DNA of 64,000 nucleotides from Acidimicrobiia bacterium. Its GTDB lineage: Bacteria > Actinomycetota > Acidimicrobiia > Spongiisociales > UBA5794. The stretch lies in assembly GCA_030065575.1 (NCBI GenBank), contig JASJDZ010000004.1, positions 1 to 64,000 of the forward strand, in the 5' to 3' direction. Both the position numbers and the translations under genes were made by a program. The notes beneath the pieces were generated by a model that saw only the letters and a program-made list of their open reading frames with translations, was not told the DNA's origin and did no database searches. Positions 18,124 through 26,308 of this stretch are shown piece by piece (the first letter of the stretch is position 1; each line of letters begins with the position of its first letter).

Positions 18124-18921
18124 TCATTCGCGCGACCGACTCAACGCTATGAGCCTCAGTACCTCTAGATACAGCCATACCAGGGTGAGGATAACCCCAA
18201 ACGCTGCCTGCCACTCATAGACCTTGGGCGCTCCGGCGGAGGAGTACCGCTCGATCGCCTCGAAGTCGAGCACGAAGTTGAGAGCCGCCAGCCCAACAAT
18301 CACTAGCGACCAGAAGATCCCGGCAGATGTCGGCTTGGCCCAGAAGACCATGTCTATCCCGAAAAGGGCCATCACCCAGGCGAAGAGGTAGAGGAGCGCA
18401 ACCCCGACGGTACCGATGACCACCATCTTCACAAACCGCGGAGTGGCTCGCAGAACACCGAGTAGATACAGCACGAGAACCGACAGCATGATGCCGATGG
18501 TGACGATGGTCGCTTGGAGCACGATGCCGTTCCAGACCACGTCGTAGATGGCGGATATCGAACCGAGGACAACACCCTGCAGCAGCGCATAGAGTGTCCC
18601 GGTCACCGCAGCTTGTCCGGGGTTGCGGAGGGTGACCATCGCAACCACAAAAGCCCCCAGGCTCAACCACCAGGTCCACCAGGGCCAGACCACCGCACCC
18701 GTTGGATCCGTCTCGACCAGAGACCAACCAACAACTGCTCCTGCCACCATCAGCACGGTGAAGTAGAGGGCTTTGATAGCGGTCCCGGCAACGGTCATGG
18801 TTGCCTGACCTGTCGGGGCCGCGGTGTATACGGATGCTTTGAACGCCGGGTTGCCGGTTTGCCTGGTATCGACGGGTGCCTGGGCCCCACCGGCAGACGC
18901 TGTGGCGCCACCTCTCGCCAT
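18124..18921 (-). CDS. Bax inhibitor-1/YccA family membrane protein
   Basis: A 265-aa protein. A polar, Gly/Ala-rich N-terminus (about 1-45) is followed by seven hydrophobic helices and ends LNFVLDFEAIERYSSAGAPKVYEW, with the acidic residues characteristic of the actinobacterial PF12811-type BI-1 group. Members are pH-sensitive calcium-leak or membrane-stress proteins. The track start at 19014 is too early; ATG at 18921 has GAGGAG 7 nt upstream. Stands 54 nt upstream of the repeat/RDD pair on the same strand and may be co-transcribed with it. Confidence 0.88.
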   Translation of the reverse strand: MARGGATASAGGAQAPVDTRQTGNPAFKASVYTAAPTGQATMTVAGTAIKALYFTVLMVAGAVVGWSLVETDPTGAVVWPWWTWWLSLGAFVVAMVTLRNPGQAAVTGTLYALLQGVVLGSISAIYDVVWNGIVLQATIVTIGIMLSVLVLYLLGVLRATPRFVKMVVIGTVGVALLYLFAWVMALFGIDMVFWAKPTSAGIFWSLVIVGLAALNFVLDFEAIERYSSAGAPKVYEWQAAFGVILTLVWLYLEVLRLIALSRSRE

Positions 18922-19067
18922 GAACTGCTCCTCTCCCCGATGCGTCTGGGTTTGCAGCCCAGTTGGTCGTGCCCGGAGAATACAGCAGTCACCCAGGCGC
19001 ACCTCACCCCGCATTCACCCGGGAGTGTTGCCTCGTGGACGGCCCCTACGGAATAGCGCCCTTCGTC

Positions 19068-19095
19068 TTGCGCCGGGCCCGCCACGCCCTAGTCT
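19068..19095 (+). promoter_or_regulatory. leaderless-type promoter of the sulfatase maturase gene
   Basis: TTGCGC and TAGTCT are separated by 16 nt, and the TAGTCT hexamer ends only 6 nt before the ATG at 19102. No Shine-Dalgarno can fit, so the mRNA would begin at or beside the start codon. Confidence 0.5.
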
Positions 19096-19101
19096 GCCGC
19101 A

Positions 19102-20568
19102 ATGACCGAAGCCTCCACGCCGCTTCCCATGCCAACCACTCGTACGAGTGATCACCTGGAACGCGCGTGGTCGCCGGATGCCGTCCACATCCTGGGAAAG
19201 CCCACCGGGGCAATCTGCAATCTCGGGTGCAGCTACTGCTTCTTCCTCGACAAGGAGCAGCTCTACGAAGGCGACCGGTTCCGCATGTCGGACGAGATGC
19301 TCGACACGTATATCCGGTCCCTGATTGAGATGCACCGTGTGCCGCAGGTCACCGTCGCCTGGCAAGGAGGCGAGCCGACCCTGATGGGCCTTGACTTCTA
19401 CCGCAGGTCGATCGAGCTCGAGGAGAAGTACCGCAAGCCGGGCATGTCGTTCCTCAACACCATGCAGACCAACGGCACGTTGCTCAACGATGAGTGGTGC
19501 GAGTTCTTCGCAGAGAACGACTTCCTGATCGGGATCAGCATCGACGGGCCCCGGGAGCTCCACGACGCCTACCGGGTCAACAAGCGAGGTGAGGGCACCT
19601 TCGACAAGGTCATGGAGGGACTGCGGCTCCTACAGAAGCACGAGGTCGAGTACAACATCCTCACCACCGTCAATCACATCAACGGCGACTACCCACTCGA
19701 GGTGTACCGATTCCTTCGCGACGACGCAGGCACCGACTGGATGCAGTTCATCCCCGTCGTTGAGAGGGTCGATGAGCACGGCAACCCTGCCGACTTGCGT
19801 GGATTCCACGCATCAGAGCGCTCGGTTGGCGCGGAGCAGTTCGGCTCGTTCCTCATCACAGTGTTCGATGAGTGGGTTCGCCACGACGTGGGGTCTGTCT
19901 TCGTGCAGACGTTTGAGGCCGCCGCCCGCAACTGGGCCGGGATGGACCAATCCGGGATGTGCGTGTTCAACGAGACCTGTGGTCTCGGTCTGGCCCTGGA
20001 ACACAACGGCGATCTCTATTCCTGTGACCACTTTGTTGATCCCGAGTTCCTCATCGGCAACATCAATGAAGCCTCGATCGACGCTCTGGTGTCCGGCAAG
20101 CAGCAGTACGACTTCGGCCAGGACAAGCGTGCCAGCCTTCCCCAGTACTGCCTCGACTGCGACGTTCGGTTCGCCTGCCACGGCGAATGCCCGAAGAACC
20201 GATTCATCACGACTCCGGACGGCGAGCCAGGGCTCAACTACCTGTGCGCCGGATTCAAGGATTTCTTCCATCACATCGACAGGCCGATGAAGACGATGAT
20301 CGACCTCATGCGCCGCGGTCAGCCCGCTGCCGGGGTGATGGATATGTTTGCTGCGGAGGAGCAGCGCTTCCGGGACTCTCTCCAGGAGGCGGGCCGCAAC
20401 GGGCCTTGCCCCTGTGGGAGCGGGCGAAAGGTCAAGCTGTGTCACGGAGCGCCGCAGAGCCACCCGGGTGGGCCACCACTCCCCGACGAGCTCGGCCTGC
20501 CCCGGCCCCCGGTCACCGACCGCGGGAAGAGGGCGGCCGAACGCCGCACCGTGTCACCTCCGGGATAA
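19102..20568 (+). CDS. anaerobic sulfatase-maturating enzyme (radical SAM/SPASM) with C-terminal SEC-C motif
   Basis: Oxidises the active-site Cys or Ser of sulfatases to formylglycine without oxygen. Radical SAM cluster CNLGCSYC (C39, C43, C46), SAM-contacting GGEP (AWQGGEPTLMG), and SPASM-type cysteines later on (MCVFNETCG, LYSCDHF, YCLDCDVRFACHGECPKN, LCAGF) that would hold two auxiliary 4Fe-4S clusters. The C-terminus has NGPCPCGSGRKVKLCHG, a zinc-binding SEC-C motif, beginning near residue 434. The likely client in this window is the Cys-type sulfatase at 26. Probably transcribed alone from a leaderless promoter. Confidence 0.92.
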   Translation: MTEASTPLPMPTTRTSDHLERAWSPDAVHILGKPTGAICNLGCSYCFFLDKEQLYEGDRFRMSDEMLDTYIRSLIEMHRVPQVTVAWQGGEPTLMGLDFYRRSIELEEKYRKPGMSFLNTMQTNGTLLNDEWCEFFAENDFLIGISIDGPRELHDAYRVNKRGEGTFDKVMEGLRLLQKHEVEYNILTTVNHINGDYPLEVYRFLRDDAGTDWMQFIPVVERVDEHGNPADLRGFHASERSVGAEQFGSFLITVFDEWVRHDVGSVFVQTFEAAARNWAGMDQSGMCVFNETCGLGLALEHNGDLYSCDHFVDPEFLIGNINEASIDALVSGKQQYDFGQDKRASLPQYCLDCDVRFACHGECPKNRFITTPDGEPGLNYLCAGFKDFFHHIDRPMKTMIDLMRRGQPAAGVMDMFAAEEQRFRDSLQEAGRNGPCPCGSGRKVKLCHGAPQSHPGGPPLPDELGLPRPPVTDRGKRAAERRTVSPPG

Positions 20569-20603
20569 TTCCCTAAGCTGGCTGCCCGAAAGGAGAAGTC
20601 GTT

Positions 20604-20972
20604 ATGCCGATGGTTGATCTGCTCTGGGTGATGCTGCTCTGGTTCCTGTTCTTTGCCTGGATCGTGGTGATCGCCGGCGTTGTGACTGATGTCTTTCGCA
20701 GCCATGACCTCAGCGGCGTGAGCAAAGCTGCCTGGGTGTTGTTTCTGATCGTGATCCCCTGGCTTGGCGTGATCGTCTATCTCGTTGCTCGAGGCGACTC
20801 CTTGACCTACCGCTACCTCGAAGCGTTGGGGAAGCGGGAAACCCGACGCATCGGGGATCCGCGAGCGGGCCGTGCACTGGGTGTCAGCTGGCAGAGCACC
20901 TCTAACTACCGCCAGACCGGCATGGCTGGAGCCATGGACTTCGACACGCAGTCGGCCCGAATCATGCTGTGA
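20604..20972 (+). CDS. PLDc_N-type small membrane protein
   Basis: A 122-aa protein with a two-helix PLDc_N module (LLWFLFFAWIVVIAGVVTDVF, then WVLFLIVIPWLGVIVYLVARGD) and a polar tail without SHOCT. Clear paralogue of the gene at 15578 over its first 65 residues. AAAGGAG precedes the ATG, and TAAGCT about 30 nt upstream could be the -10. Function unknown; membrane localisation is the only safe statement. Confidence 0.8.
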   Translation: MPMVDLLWVMLLWFLFFAWIVVIAGVVTDVFRSHDLSGVSKAAWVLFLIVIPWLGVIVYLVARGDSLTYRYLEALGKRETRRIGDPRAGRALGVSWQSTSNYRQTGMAGAMDFDTQSARIML

Positions 20973-20997
20973 GGCGCCGAGCCGCCGTAACCGGATC

Positions 20998-21693
20998 ATG
21001 ACGGATCGCAGCCCCGACAGGAGAGAAATCCCCTCCTCCGGTTGGCGCAACGCGCTGCGCTCCATCGAAGCGGCGGCAGTCGCCGGCATCGTTGCCGCCG
21101 TCGGCTGGGTCTACGCGCTCCTGCGTCTTCTCGATGGCCCCGGCGTGGATGCGTCGGAAGCCGAGATAGCCCAGTACTTCTCCGACCCGGACACCGGGTG
21201 GGACACGCTGATTGTTCTCCAGGTGCTGGTGTTTGCGACCATCGGGTTCCTCTGGTTCATCGGGGTCATCCGCAACCGCATCGGAACACCCACACCGAAG
21301 CTGTTCGACACGGTCTTCTTTGGCGGGGCGATACTCTTCGCCGGGCTGGTCTTCGTCGGGGCGGCGGCCCTTGCCGCACCCTTCATCCTCGCCGACAGAG
21401 GAGTGGCCGTAGACCCCGGCGGCGCAGGATTGATCCGTAGCTATGCGCTGGTTGTCCTCGCCGTGTTTGCACCGCGGGTTGCCGCCCTCGTCGTGTTCTC
21501 CTCCTCGACTCTCGGTCTGCACACCAGAATCCTGCCCCGGTGGATGGTCTTTGGCGGGTACCTCATGGGTGTGGCCATGCTGCTGAATGTCACCTTCTAC
21601 TCGCCGAGTGTGTACCTATTCCCGGCCTGGATTGTGCTCATTAGCCTCGTCTTGCTGTTCCGCCGCCACCCCCGGCACCCCAACCCCACCTGA
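20998..21693 (+). CDS. membrane protein, function unknown
   Basis: A 231-aa protein with five or six hydrophobic helices (AAAVAGIVAAVGWVYALLRLL, VLQVLVFATIGFLWFIGVI, VFFGGAILFAGLVFVGAAALAAPFIL, YALVVLAVFAPRVAALVVF, WMVFGGYLMGVAMLLNV, LFPAWIVLISLVLLF) and a soluble loop after the first helix. No motif points to an activity. ATG at 20998 is chosen because homology-like features begin there; the track start at 20872 overlaps the previous gene. RBS is weak. Repeat R1 lies just downstream. Confidence 0.7.
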   Translation: MTDRSPDRREIPSSGWRNALRSIEAAAVAGIVAAVGWVYALLRLLDGPGVDASEAEIAQYFSDPDTGWDTLIVLQVLVFATIGFLWFIGVIRNRIGTPTPKLFDTVFFGGAILFAGLVFVGAAALAAPFILADRGVAVDPGGAGLIRSYALVVLAVFAPRVAALVVFSSSTLGLHTRILPRWMVFGGYLMGVAMLLNVTFYSPSVYLFPAWIVLISLVLLFRRHPRHPNPT

Positions 21694-21700
21694 TCATCCT

Positions 21701-21749
21701 GTTCTTGCGTAGATCTGTCGGACATAGCCCGACCTTTCTACGCAAGAAG
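21701..21749. repeat. palindromic repeat R1
   Basis: About 48 nt. Perfect 12-bp outer arms (TTCTTGCGTAGA and its complement) enclose an inner 5-bp hairpin (GTCGG, CCGAC) around CATAGC. It shares arm sequence with R3 and begins like R6 (GTTCTTGCG then GATCTG). Lies in the gap between the membrane gene at 20998 and the molybdenum hydroxylase operon, 8 nt after the former's stop. Confidence 0.85.
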
Positions 21750-21822
21750 TATGACATTCGACCCTGCCCGCAACCCTTTGACAGTTTGTAAGATTCGACA
21801 ATCGGGTTCTAGGAGGGTTGCT

Positions 21823-22707
21823 TTGGTCATTGCCAAAGAGTTCGACTACCAACGTCCGACGACGCTCGAGGAGGCTACCCAGATCCTTGCGGGCCACCCC
21901 GGCTCGGCTCGGGTGCTCGCCGGTGGAACAGACCTCGTCGCCTGGTTGCGCGACGACGCCGTCGCTCCCGACCTCGTTGTCGACATCAAGGCGATCCCCG
22001 ATCTCCACGACATCAAGATCGATGGCGACACGCTGCATCTCGGATCGCTCGTCACGTTCTCCGATCTGATCAACTCCCCCATTGTCAGCGAGCACGCCCC
22101 GCTGCTCGCTGAGATGGCAGAGACCGTCGCTTCCACGGGCATCCGAAACCGGGCGACGCTGGTCGGCAATATCTGCTCGGCCGTCCCGTCCTGTGATGCC
22201 GGGCCCGTTCTCCTCGGGTACGACACCACCGTCCACATGATCGGGCCCGATGGCACACGCAGCATCGACATCAACGACTGGTTCGTCGGCCTCCGGGAAA
22301 CGGCGTGTGCCGGCGACGAGATCGTCAGCCACCTCACGATGAAGGTGCCAGTCCACGGCGGCGTCTATGTCAAGCTGATGCGCTATGCCGGCGAAGACCT
22401 AGCCCAGGCTGCCGTCGGCATCGTCGCCTATCCCGGGGACGAGTATCGGGTGGCCTTTGGCGCCGTTGCGCCCACCCCGATCCGCTCAACCCGGATCGAG
22501 GACGCACTTCGGAGCAAGCCGCTCGACGAGAAACTCATCGCCGAGGTCGTCGCCATGGTGGCGGACGAGATCAGCCCGATCGACGACATTCGGGCCACTG
22601 CCGCCTACCGCACCCGGATCTGCGAGGTGATGCTGGAACGGGGGCTCCCGGCGGCGAGAGAAAGGCTCGATGGGACTGGGCCGGCATACGGAACGAGGTT
22701 GATCTAA
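21823..22707 (+). CDS. molybdenum hydroxylase FAD-binding (medium) subunit
   Basis: FAD subunit of a xanthine-dehydrogenase/CO-dehydrogenase-family complex, passing electrons from the 2Fe-2S subunit to an external acceptor. FAD-binding features are AGGTDLVAWL near residue 35 and IRNRATLVGNICSAVPSCD near 105-125, plus a CO_deh_flav_C region at the end. The track ORF starts at 21751, but TTG at 21823 with AGGAGG 6 nt upstream is the convincing start, giving 294 aa. First gene of a six-gene operon whose members overlap or nearly touch. Confidence 0.92.
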   Translation: MVIAKEFDYQRPTTLEEATQILAGHPGSARVLAGGTDLVAWLRDDAVAPDLVVDIKAIPDLHDIKIDGDTLHLGSLVTFSDLINSPIVSEHAPLLAEMAETVASTGIRNRATLVGNICSAVPSCDAGPVLLGYDTTVHMIGPDGTRSIDINDWFVGLRETACAGDEIVSHLTMKVPVHGGVYVKLMRYAGEDLAQAAVGIVAYPGDEYRVAFGAVAPTPIRSTRIEDALRSKPLDEKLIAEVVAMVADEISPIDDIRATAAYRTRICEVMLERGLPAARERLDGTGPAYGTRLI

Positions 22708-23168
22708 TGGAGTTCACTGTCAAGGTCAACGGAGAGCGCTGGGACATCGATGCCGCCCCTGCCGACGTGCTGCTGGACGTGCTCCGGGAGAAGATCGGGG
22801 TGAAGAGCCCAAAGATCGGCTGTGAGCGCGGTGACTGTGGCTCCTGCACCATCCTTCTCGACGGCAAAACGGTGCGCAGCTGCCTCGTCCTTGCCGTAGA
22901 AGTCGACGGTCAGGAAATCACCACCGTAGAAGGCATCGGCTACGAAGGGCTCAGCCAGCTGCAAGACCTCTTCATCAGCAACAACGCGTTCCAATGCGGG
23001 TTCTGCGCTCCGGCGATCGTGCTGTCGGCGACAGAGCTACTGGACAGCAACCCCAACCCAACCCGGCACGACGTACAGGAAGCACTGGCCGGGAACCTGT
23101 GTCGGTGCACCGGCTACGAGCCGATCATCGAAGCGGTTCTTGCCGCGGCAGAAGGGGGTGCGAAGTGA
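22707..23168 (+). CDS. molybdenum hydroxylase 2Fe-2S (small) subunit
   Basis: A 153-aa iron-sulfur subunit with two 2Fe-2S clusters. The N-terminal plant-ferredoxin-type cluster is ligated by CERGDCGSC and the later Cys in SCLVL; the C-terminal cluster by CGFC and CRCTG. Relays electrons between the molybdopterin site and FAD. ATG at 22707 overlaps the previous TAA by one base; the track's longer ORF is an upstream extension. Length is standard for the family. Confidence 0.95.
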   Translation: MEFTVKVNGERWDIDAAPADVLLDVLREKIGVKSPKIGCERGDCGSCTILLDGKTVRSCLVLAVEVDGQEITTVEGIGYEGLSQLQDLFISNNAFQCGFCAPAIVLSATELLDSNPNPTRHDVQEALAGNLCRCTGYEPIIEAVLAAAEGGAK

Positions 23169-25546
23169 CCACCACATTCCCGTTCGAAGCCGAAACGGAC
23201 AGCGATCAGCTGAAGACAGTTGGCACCGGTGCAGTCCGCATCGACGGTGTCGACAAGATCAGTGGCGCGGCCGAGTTCGTCGACGACATTGACTTCGGCC
23301 CGGGGCTGCTCCACGCCGCCATCGTCGAAAGCCCCCATGCGTACGCCCGCATTGTCTCGATCGACACGACAGAAGCCGAGGAGGCCAAGGGCGTGGTCCG
23401 GGTCGTCACCGGCGAGGACTTCCCGTACAAGTTCGGCATGTACATGGAGGACCGCTACATATTCGCTCAGGATCACGTTCGGTTCGTGGGCGAGCAGGTG
23501 GCTGGGGTCATCGCAAGGTCCCATCGTCAAGCGGTGCAGGCCGCCAAGCTGATCAAGGTCGAGTACGAGGTACTCGAACCACTGCTCGACCCGAAATCGG
23601 CTGTGGCCGAAGACGCCAACCTTATTCATCCGGATCTGGACGACTACGCCCACGTGCCCTGGTTCTTCCCGAAGGCCGACACCAACATCGCCCACTGGCG
23701 CAAGATCCGCAAAGGTGACACCGAGAAGGCGTTTGCCGAGGCCGACTTCGTACTCGAGGACACCTACACGGTGCCTCGCTACGCCCACTGCGCGATCGAG
23801 CCACACGTGACCGTGAGCAGGCTCGACCACGCCGACCGGCTGACCGTGTGGACCGCCTCCCAGTCTCCGCACACGCAGCGCCATCTATTCGCCGAAGCGC
23901 TGGCACCGCTCGGCTTCACCCACAAGGACGTCCGGGTGATTACCCCGTACGTCGGTGGCGGCTTCGGCGGTAAAGCCGGCGTCTCGATGGAAATCCTCGG
24001 CGCGGCGATGGCAACTCTCGTCAAAGGCCGCCCGGTCAAGCTTCGCTTCACCAGGGAGCAGGAGTTCTACAACACGTACCAGCGGCAGGGCGTCGTCGCC
24101 GAACTGAAGGTCGGCGTGATGAACGACGGCACCATCACCGCCGTTGACCACAAGCTCTTCTGGGATGCCGGCGCCTACGTCGAGTACGGCGCCAACGTCG
24201 TCAATGCGGCGGGATTGTCCGCCACCGGCCCGTACCGGGTGCCCAACATCAGCAACGACTCCTTGTGCATCTACACGAACCTCCCGCCGGGTGGGCCCTA
24301 CCGCGGCTTTGGCTACTCAGAGTTCCACTTCGGCCTCGAGTCGCACATGGACCGTATTGCGGAGGCGATCGGCATGGACCCTGTCGATTTCCGCCGCAAG
24401 AACGCCATCCAGGAAGGCGACGAACTGTCGTACGGGGCACATATGAATCCGTCCGGGATGATCGAGGCGATCGACAAGGTCGCCGCGGCAATCGAGTGGG
24501 GCGTGGAAGAGGAAACCGACAACCCGAACACCGTCATGAGCAAAGGCATCGCGTGCTTCTGGAAGGCACCGGCAATGCCGCCCAATGCCTCTTCGGCTTC
24601 CTTCCTCAAGTTCAACGAGGACGGCAGTCTCAATATCACCGTGTCCGGGATGGAATTGGGGCAGGGCTACCTGACGGTGATGGCGCAGATCGCCAGCGAG
24701 ATCCTCACCGTTCCGGTGGAGAAGATCCGGGTCGAGACCCCCGACACCGACCGCAACCCCTACGAGTGGCAGACGGTGGCGTCGCACGTCACGTGGAGCT
24801 CGGGCCTAGCGGTGGAGAAGGCTGCCATCGAGGCGCGGGCCAAGATCTTCGACGTCATCCATCAGGTGTACGGCTTCGAAGATGAGTCGCTGTACCTCGA
24901 GAACGAGGCTGTGCGCTGTTCGACAGACCCCGAGTTCGTCAAACCACTGCGGGACTTTGTCATCGACGGAATCCAAACCGAGGAAGGCACCTGGCGGGGT
25001 GGGCCGATCATCGCCAGCGGCAAGTTCATGCCGGAGTTCACCAACGCCAACAGTGACCCGGAGACCGGCCAGGGCGGCCACCCCAACGTCCACTACACGG
25101 TCGGCTGTACTGGTGTTGTCACTGAGATCGACAGGGATACCGGGCGGGTGTGGGTGCGCAAGGCTGCCCTTGCCGTCGATGCCGGCCGCGCCATCAACCC
25201 GGACCTCGTCAAGGGACAGATCGTCGGCGGCCTGGTTCAGGGATTGGCCACCGTCCTCTACGAAGACATGCGGTTCGACGAGGATGGCAAGCTGCTCAAT
25301 CCGAACTTCACCGACTACAAGATCCCAACCGCGTTCGACATACCGGACGAGGTCGTTCCGATCATCGTTGAAGTACCCCAACCCGACGGCCCGTTTGGGG
25401 CTCGCGGAGTCGGTGAGCACACGATGATCGCCGCGGCACCGGTGATCGCCAACGCCGTCTACAACGCGTTTGGAACCCGGATCAAGTCGATGCCGGTAAC
25501 CCAGGAGAAGATCGCAATGGCTCTACTCGAGAAGGGGAGTGGATAG
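23165..25546 (+). CDS. molybdenum hydroxylase large (molybdopterin-binding) subunit
   Basis: A 793-aa catalytic subunit of the xanthine dehydrogenase family. Motifs seen: YVGGGFGGKAG, GPYRGFG (the Arg-containing loop of XDH-like enzymes), GMELGQGYLTVMAQIASEIL, and the C-terminal GARGVGEHTMIAAAPVIANA with the catalytic Glu. It lacks the AYXCSFR loop of form I CO dehydrogenase, so it hydroxylates an organic substrate (heterocycle, aldehyde or CoA ester) rather than CO. GTG at 23165 overlaps the upstream TGA; the track start at 22994 lies within the 2Fe-2S gene. No XdhC/CoxI-type insertion chaperone is nearby. Confidence 0.92.
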   Translation: MTTTFPFEAETDSDQLKTVGTGAVRIDGVDKISGAAEFVDDIDFGPGLLHAAIVESPHAYARIVSIDTTEAEEAKGVVRVVTGEDFPYKFGMYMEDRYIFAQDHVRFVGEQVAGVIARSHRQAVQAAKLIKVEYEVLEPLLDPKSAVAEDANLIHPDLDDYAHVPWFFPKADTNIAHWRKIRKGDTEKAFAEADFVLEDTYTVPRYAHCAIEPHVTVSRLDHADRLTVWTASQSPHTQRHLFAEALAPLGFTHKDVRVITPYVGGGFGGKAGVSMEILGAAMATLVKGRPVKLRFTREQEFYNTYQRQGVVAELKVGVMNDGTITAVDHKLFWDAGAYVEYGANVVNAAGLSATGPYRVPNISNDSLCIYTNLPPGGPYRGFGYSEFHFGLESHMDRIAEAIGMDPVDFRRKNAIQEGDELSYGAHMNPSGMIEAIDKVAAAIEWGVEEETDNPNTVMSKGIACFWKAPAMPPNASSASFLKFNEDGSLNITVSGMELGQGYLTVMAQIASEILTVPVEKIRVETPDTDRNPYEWQTVASHVTWSSGLAVEKAAIEARAKIFDVIHQVYGFEDESLYLENEAVRCSTDPEFVKPLRDFVIDGIQTEEGTWRGGPIIASGKFMPEFTNANSDPETGQGGHPNVHYTVGCTGVVTEIDRDTGRVWVRKAALAVDAGRAINPDLVKGQIVGGLVQGLATVLYEDMRFDEDGKLLNPNFTDYKIPTAFDIPDEVVPIIVEVPQPDGPFGARGVGEHTMIAAAPVIANAVYNAFGTRIKSMPVTQEKIAMALLEKGSG

Positions 25547-25549
25547 CGA

Positions 25550-26308
25550 ATGTCCGTTGATCTAGAGAAGATCCTACGGCCCATAGATCATGACCTGGCT
25601 CCGTACGAGCCGAAGTACATGATGCTGGCCAGCGGGGAGGCGGTGGTCGTCCGCCAGGTGTTCCGGGATGAGATTCCCGACCTGCTGAAGCACGTCGAGC
25701 CGCTGATCCATGTTGAGCGGGATTTCTACGACGTGGTGGCGGCCCGGGTATATGCCGAGCTGCTGGGCTACTACAAGCATCGGTTCCAGGATCAGTACGT
25801 TTTGGCGCTGCAGGTGGACGGCGAACTGGCGGCAATCGTCAACGGCCGCGAGGTCAAGCCCGGTCTCGGTCTATCTCTTCACACTCTTGCGCTTCGCCGC
25901 GGGCTCCGGATCGGGGCTCACGGATTCGCCGCCAAGATGGAGTACCACATCGACACACTCGGCCACGATGAGGTGCTGATCGTCGCCGAGTCTCCTATCG
26001 GGTTCCGGCGGTGGATGATCGAGTACAAGCTGGAGAAGCGGTTCGATATCCCACACGAGCTGGGTGGTGTGCCCTCCTGGGCATTGACCAGGGAACTGTT
26101 CGACCGGGCTCGCTCCAAGCTGGTCGTCGGCAGACGGCCGGTGCCTCCGGCGCTCTTGGAGAAGGCGATGGAGAAGATCCTGCCTCCATCGGATCCGCCG
26201 ACCCCACCACTCGACCCGCTGGCGGCGACCCGGGCACTGTACGACCCGACCGCCACCGCGTTGGTTCAACAGCGTTGGGAGATGGAGAAGGGGGCCGGCA
26301 ATGCGTGA
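25550..26308 (+). CDS. uncharacterised protein of the molybdenum hydroxylase operon
   Basis: A 252-aa soluble protein without a recognised family. The middle (about residues 30-165) has a weak acetyltransferase-like (GNAT) rhythm: VVVRQVFRDEIPDLLKH, then YVLALQVDGELAAIVNG, LHTLALRRGLRIGAHGF, and FRRWMIEYKLEKRF. The C-terminal quarter is Pro-rich and helical. It starts 3 nt after the large subunit and overlaps the thiolase-like gene by 8 nt, so it must belong to the same pathway. GNAT membership is a guess. Confidence 0.6.
   Translation: MSVDLEKILRPIDHDLAPYEPKYMMLASGEAVVVRQVFRDEIPDLLKHVEPLIHVERDFYDVVAARVYAELLGYYKHRFQDQYVLALQVDGELAAIVNGREVKPGLGLSLHTLALRRGLRIGAHGFAAKMEYHIDTLGHDEVLIVAESPIGFRRWMIEYKLEKRFDIPHELGGVPSWALTRELFDRARSKLVVGRRPVPPALLEKAMEKILPPSDPPTPPLDPLAATRALYDPTATALVQQRWEMEKGAGNA

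Noticed and set aside
22994-23164. N-terminal extension of the molybdenum large subunit
   Set aside because: It lies inside the 2Fe-2S gene; GTG at 23165 with GTGA overlap is the normal start.
21823-25546. Aerobic CO dehydrogenase (coxMSL)
   Set aside because: Subunit order is similar, but the large subunit has GPYRGFG and not the AYXCSFR active-site loop of form I CODH.
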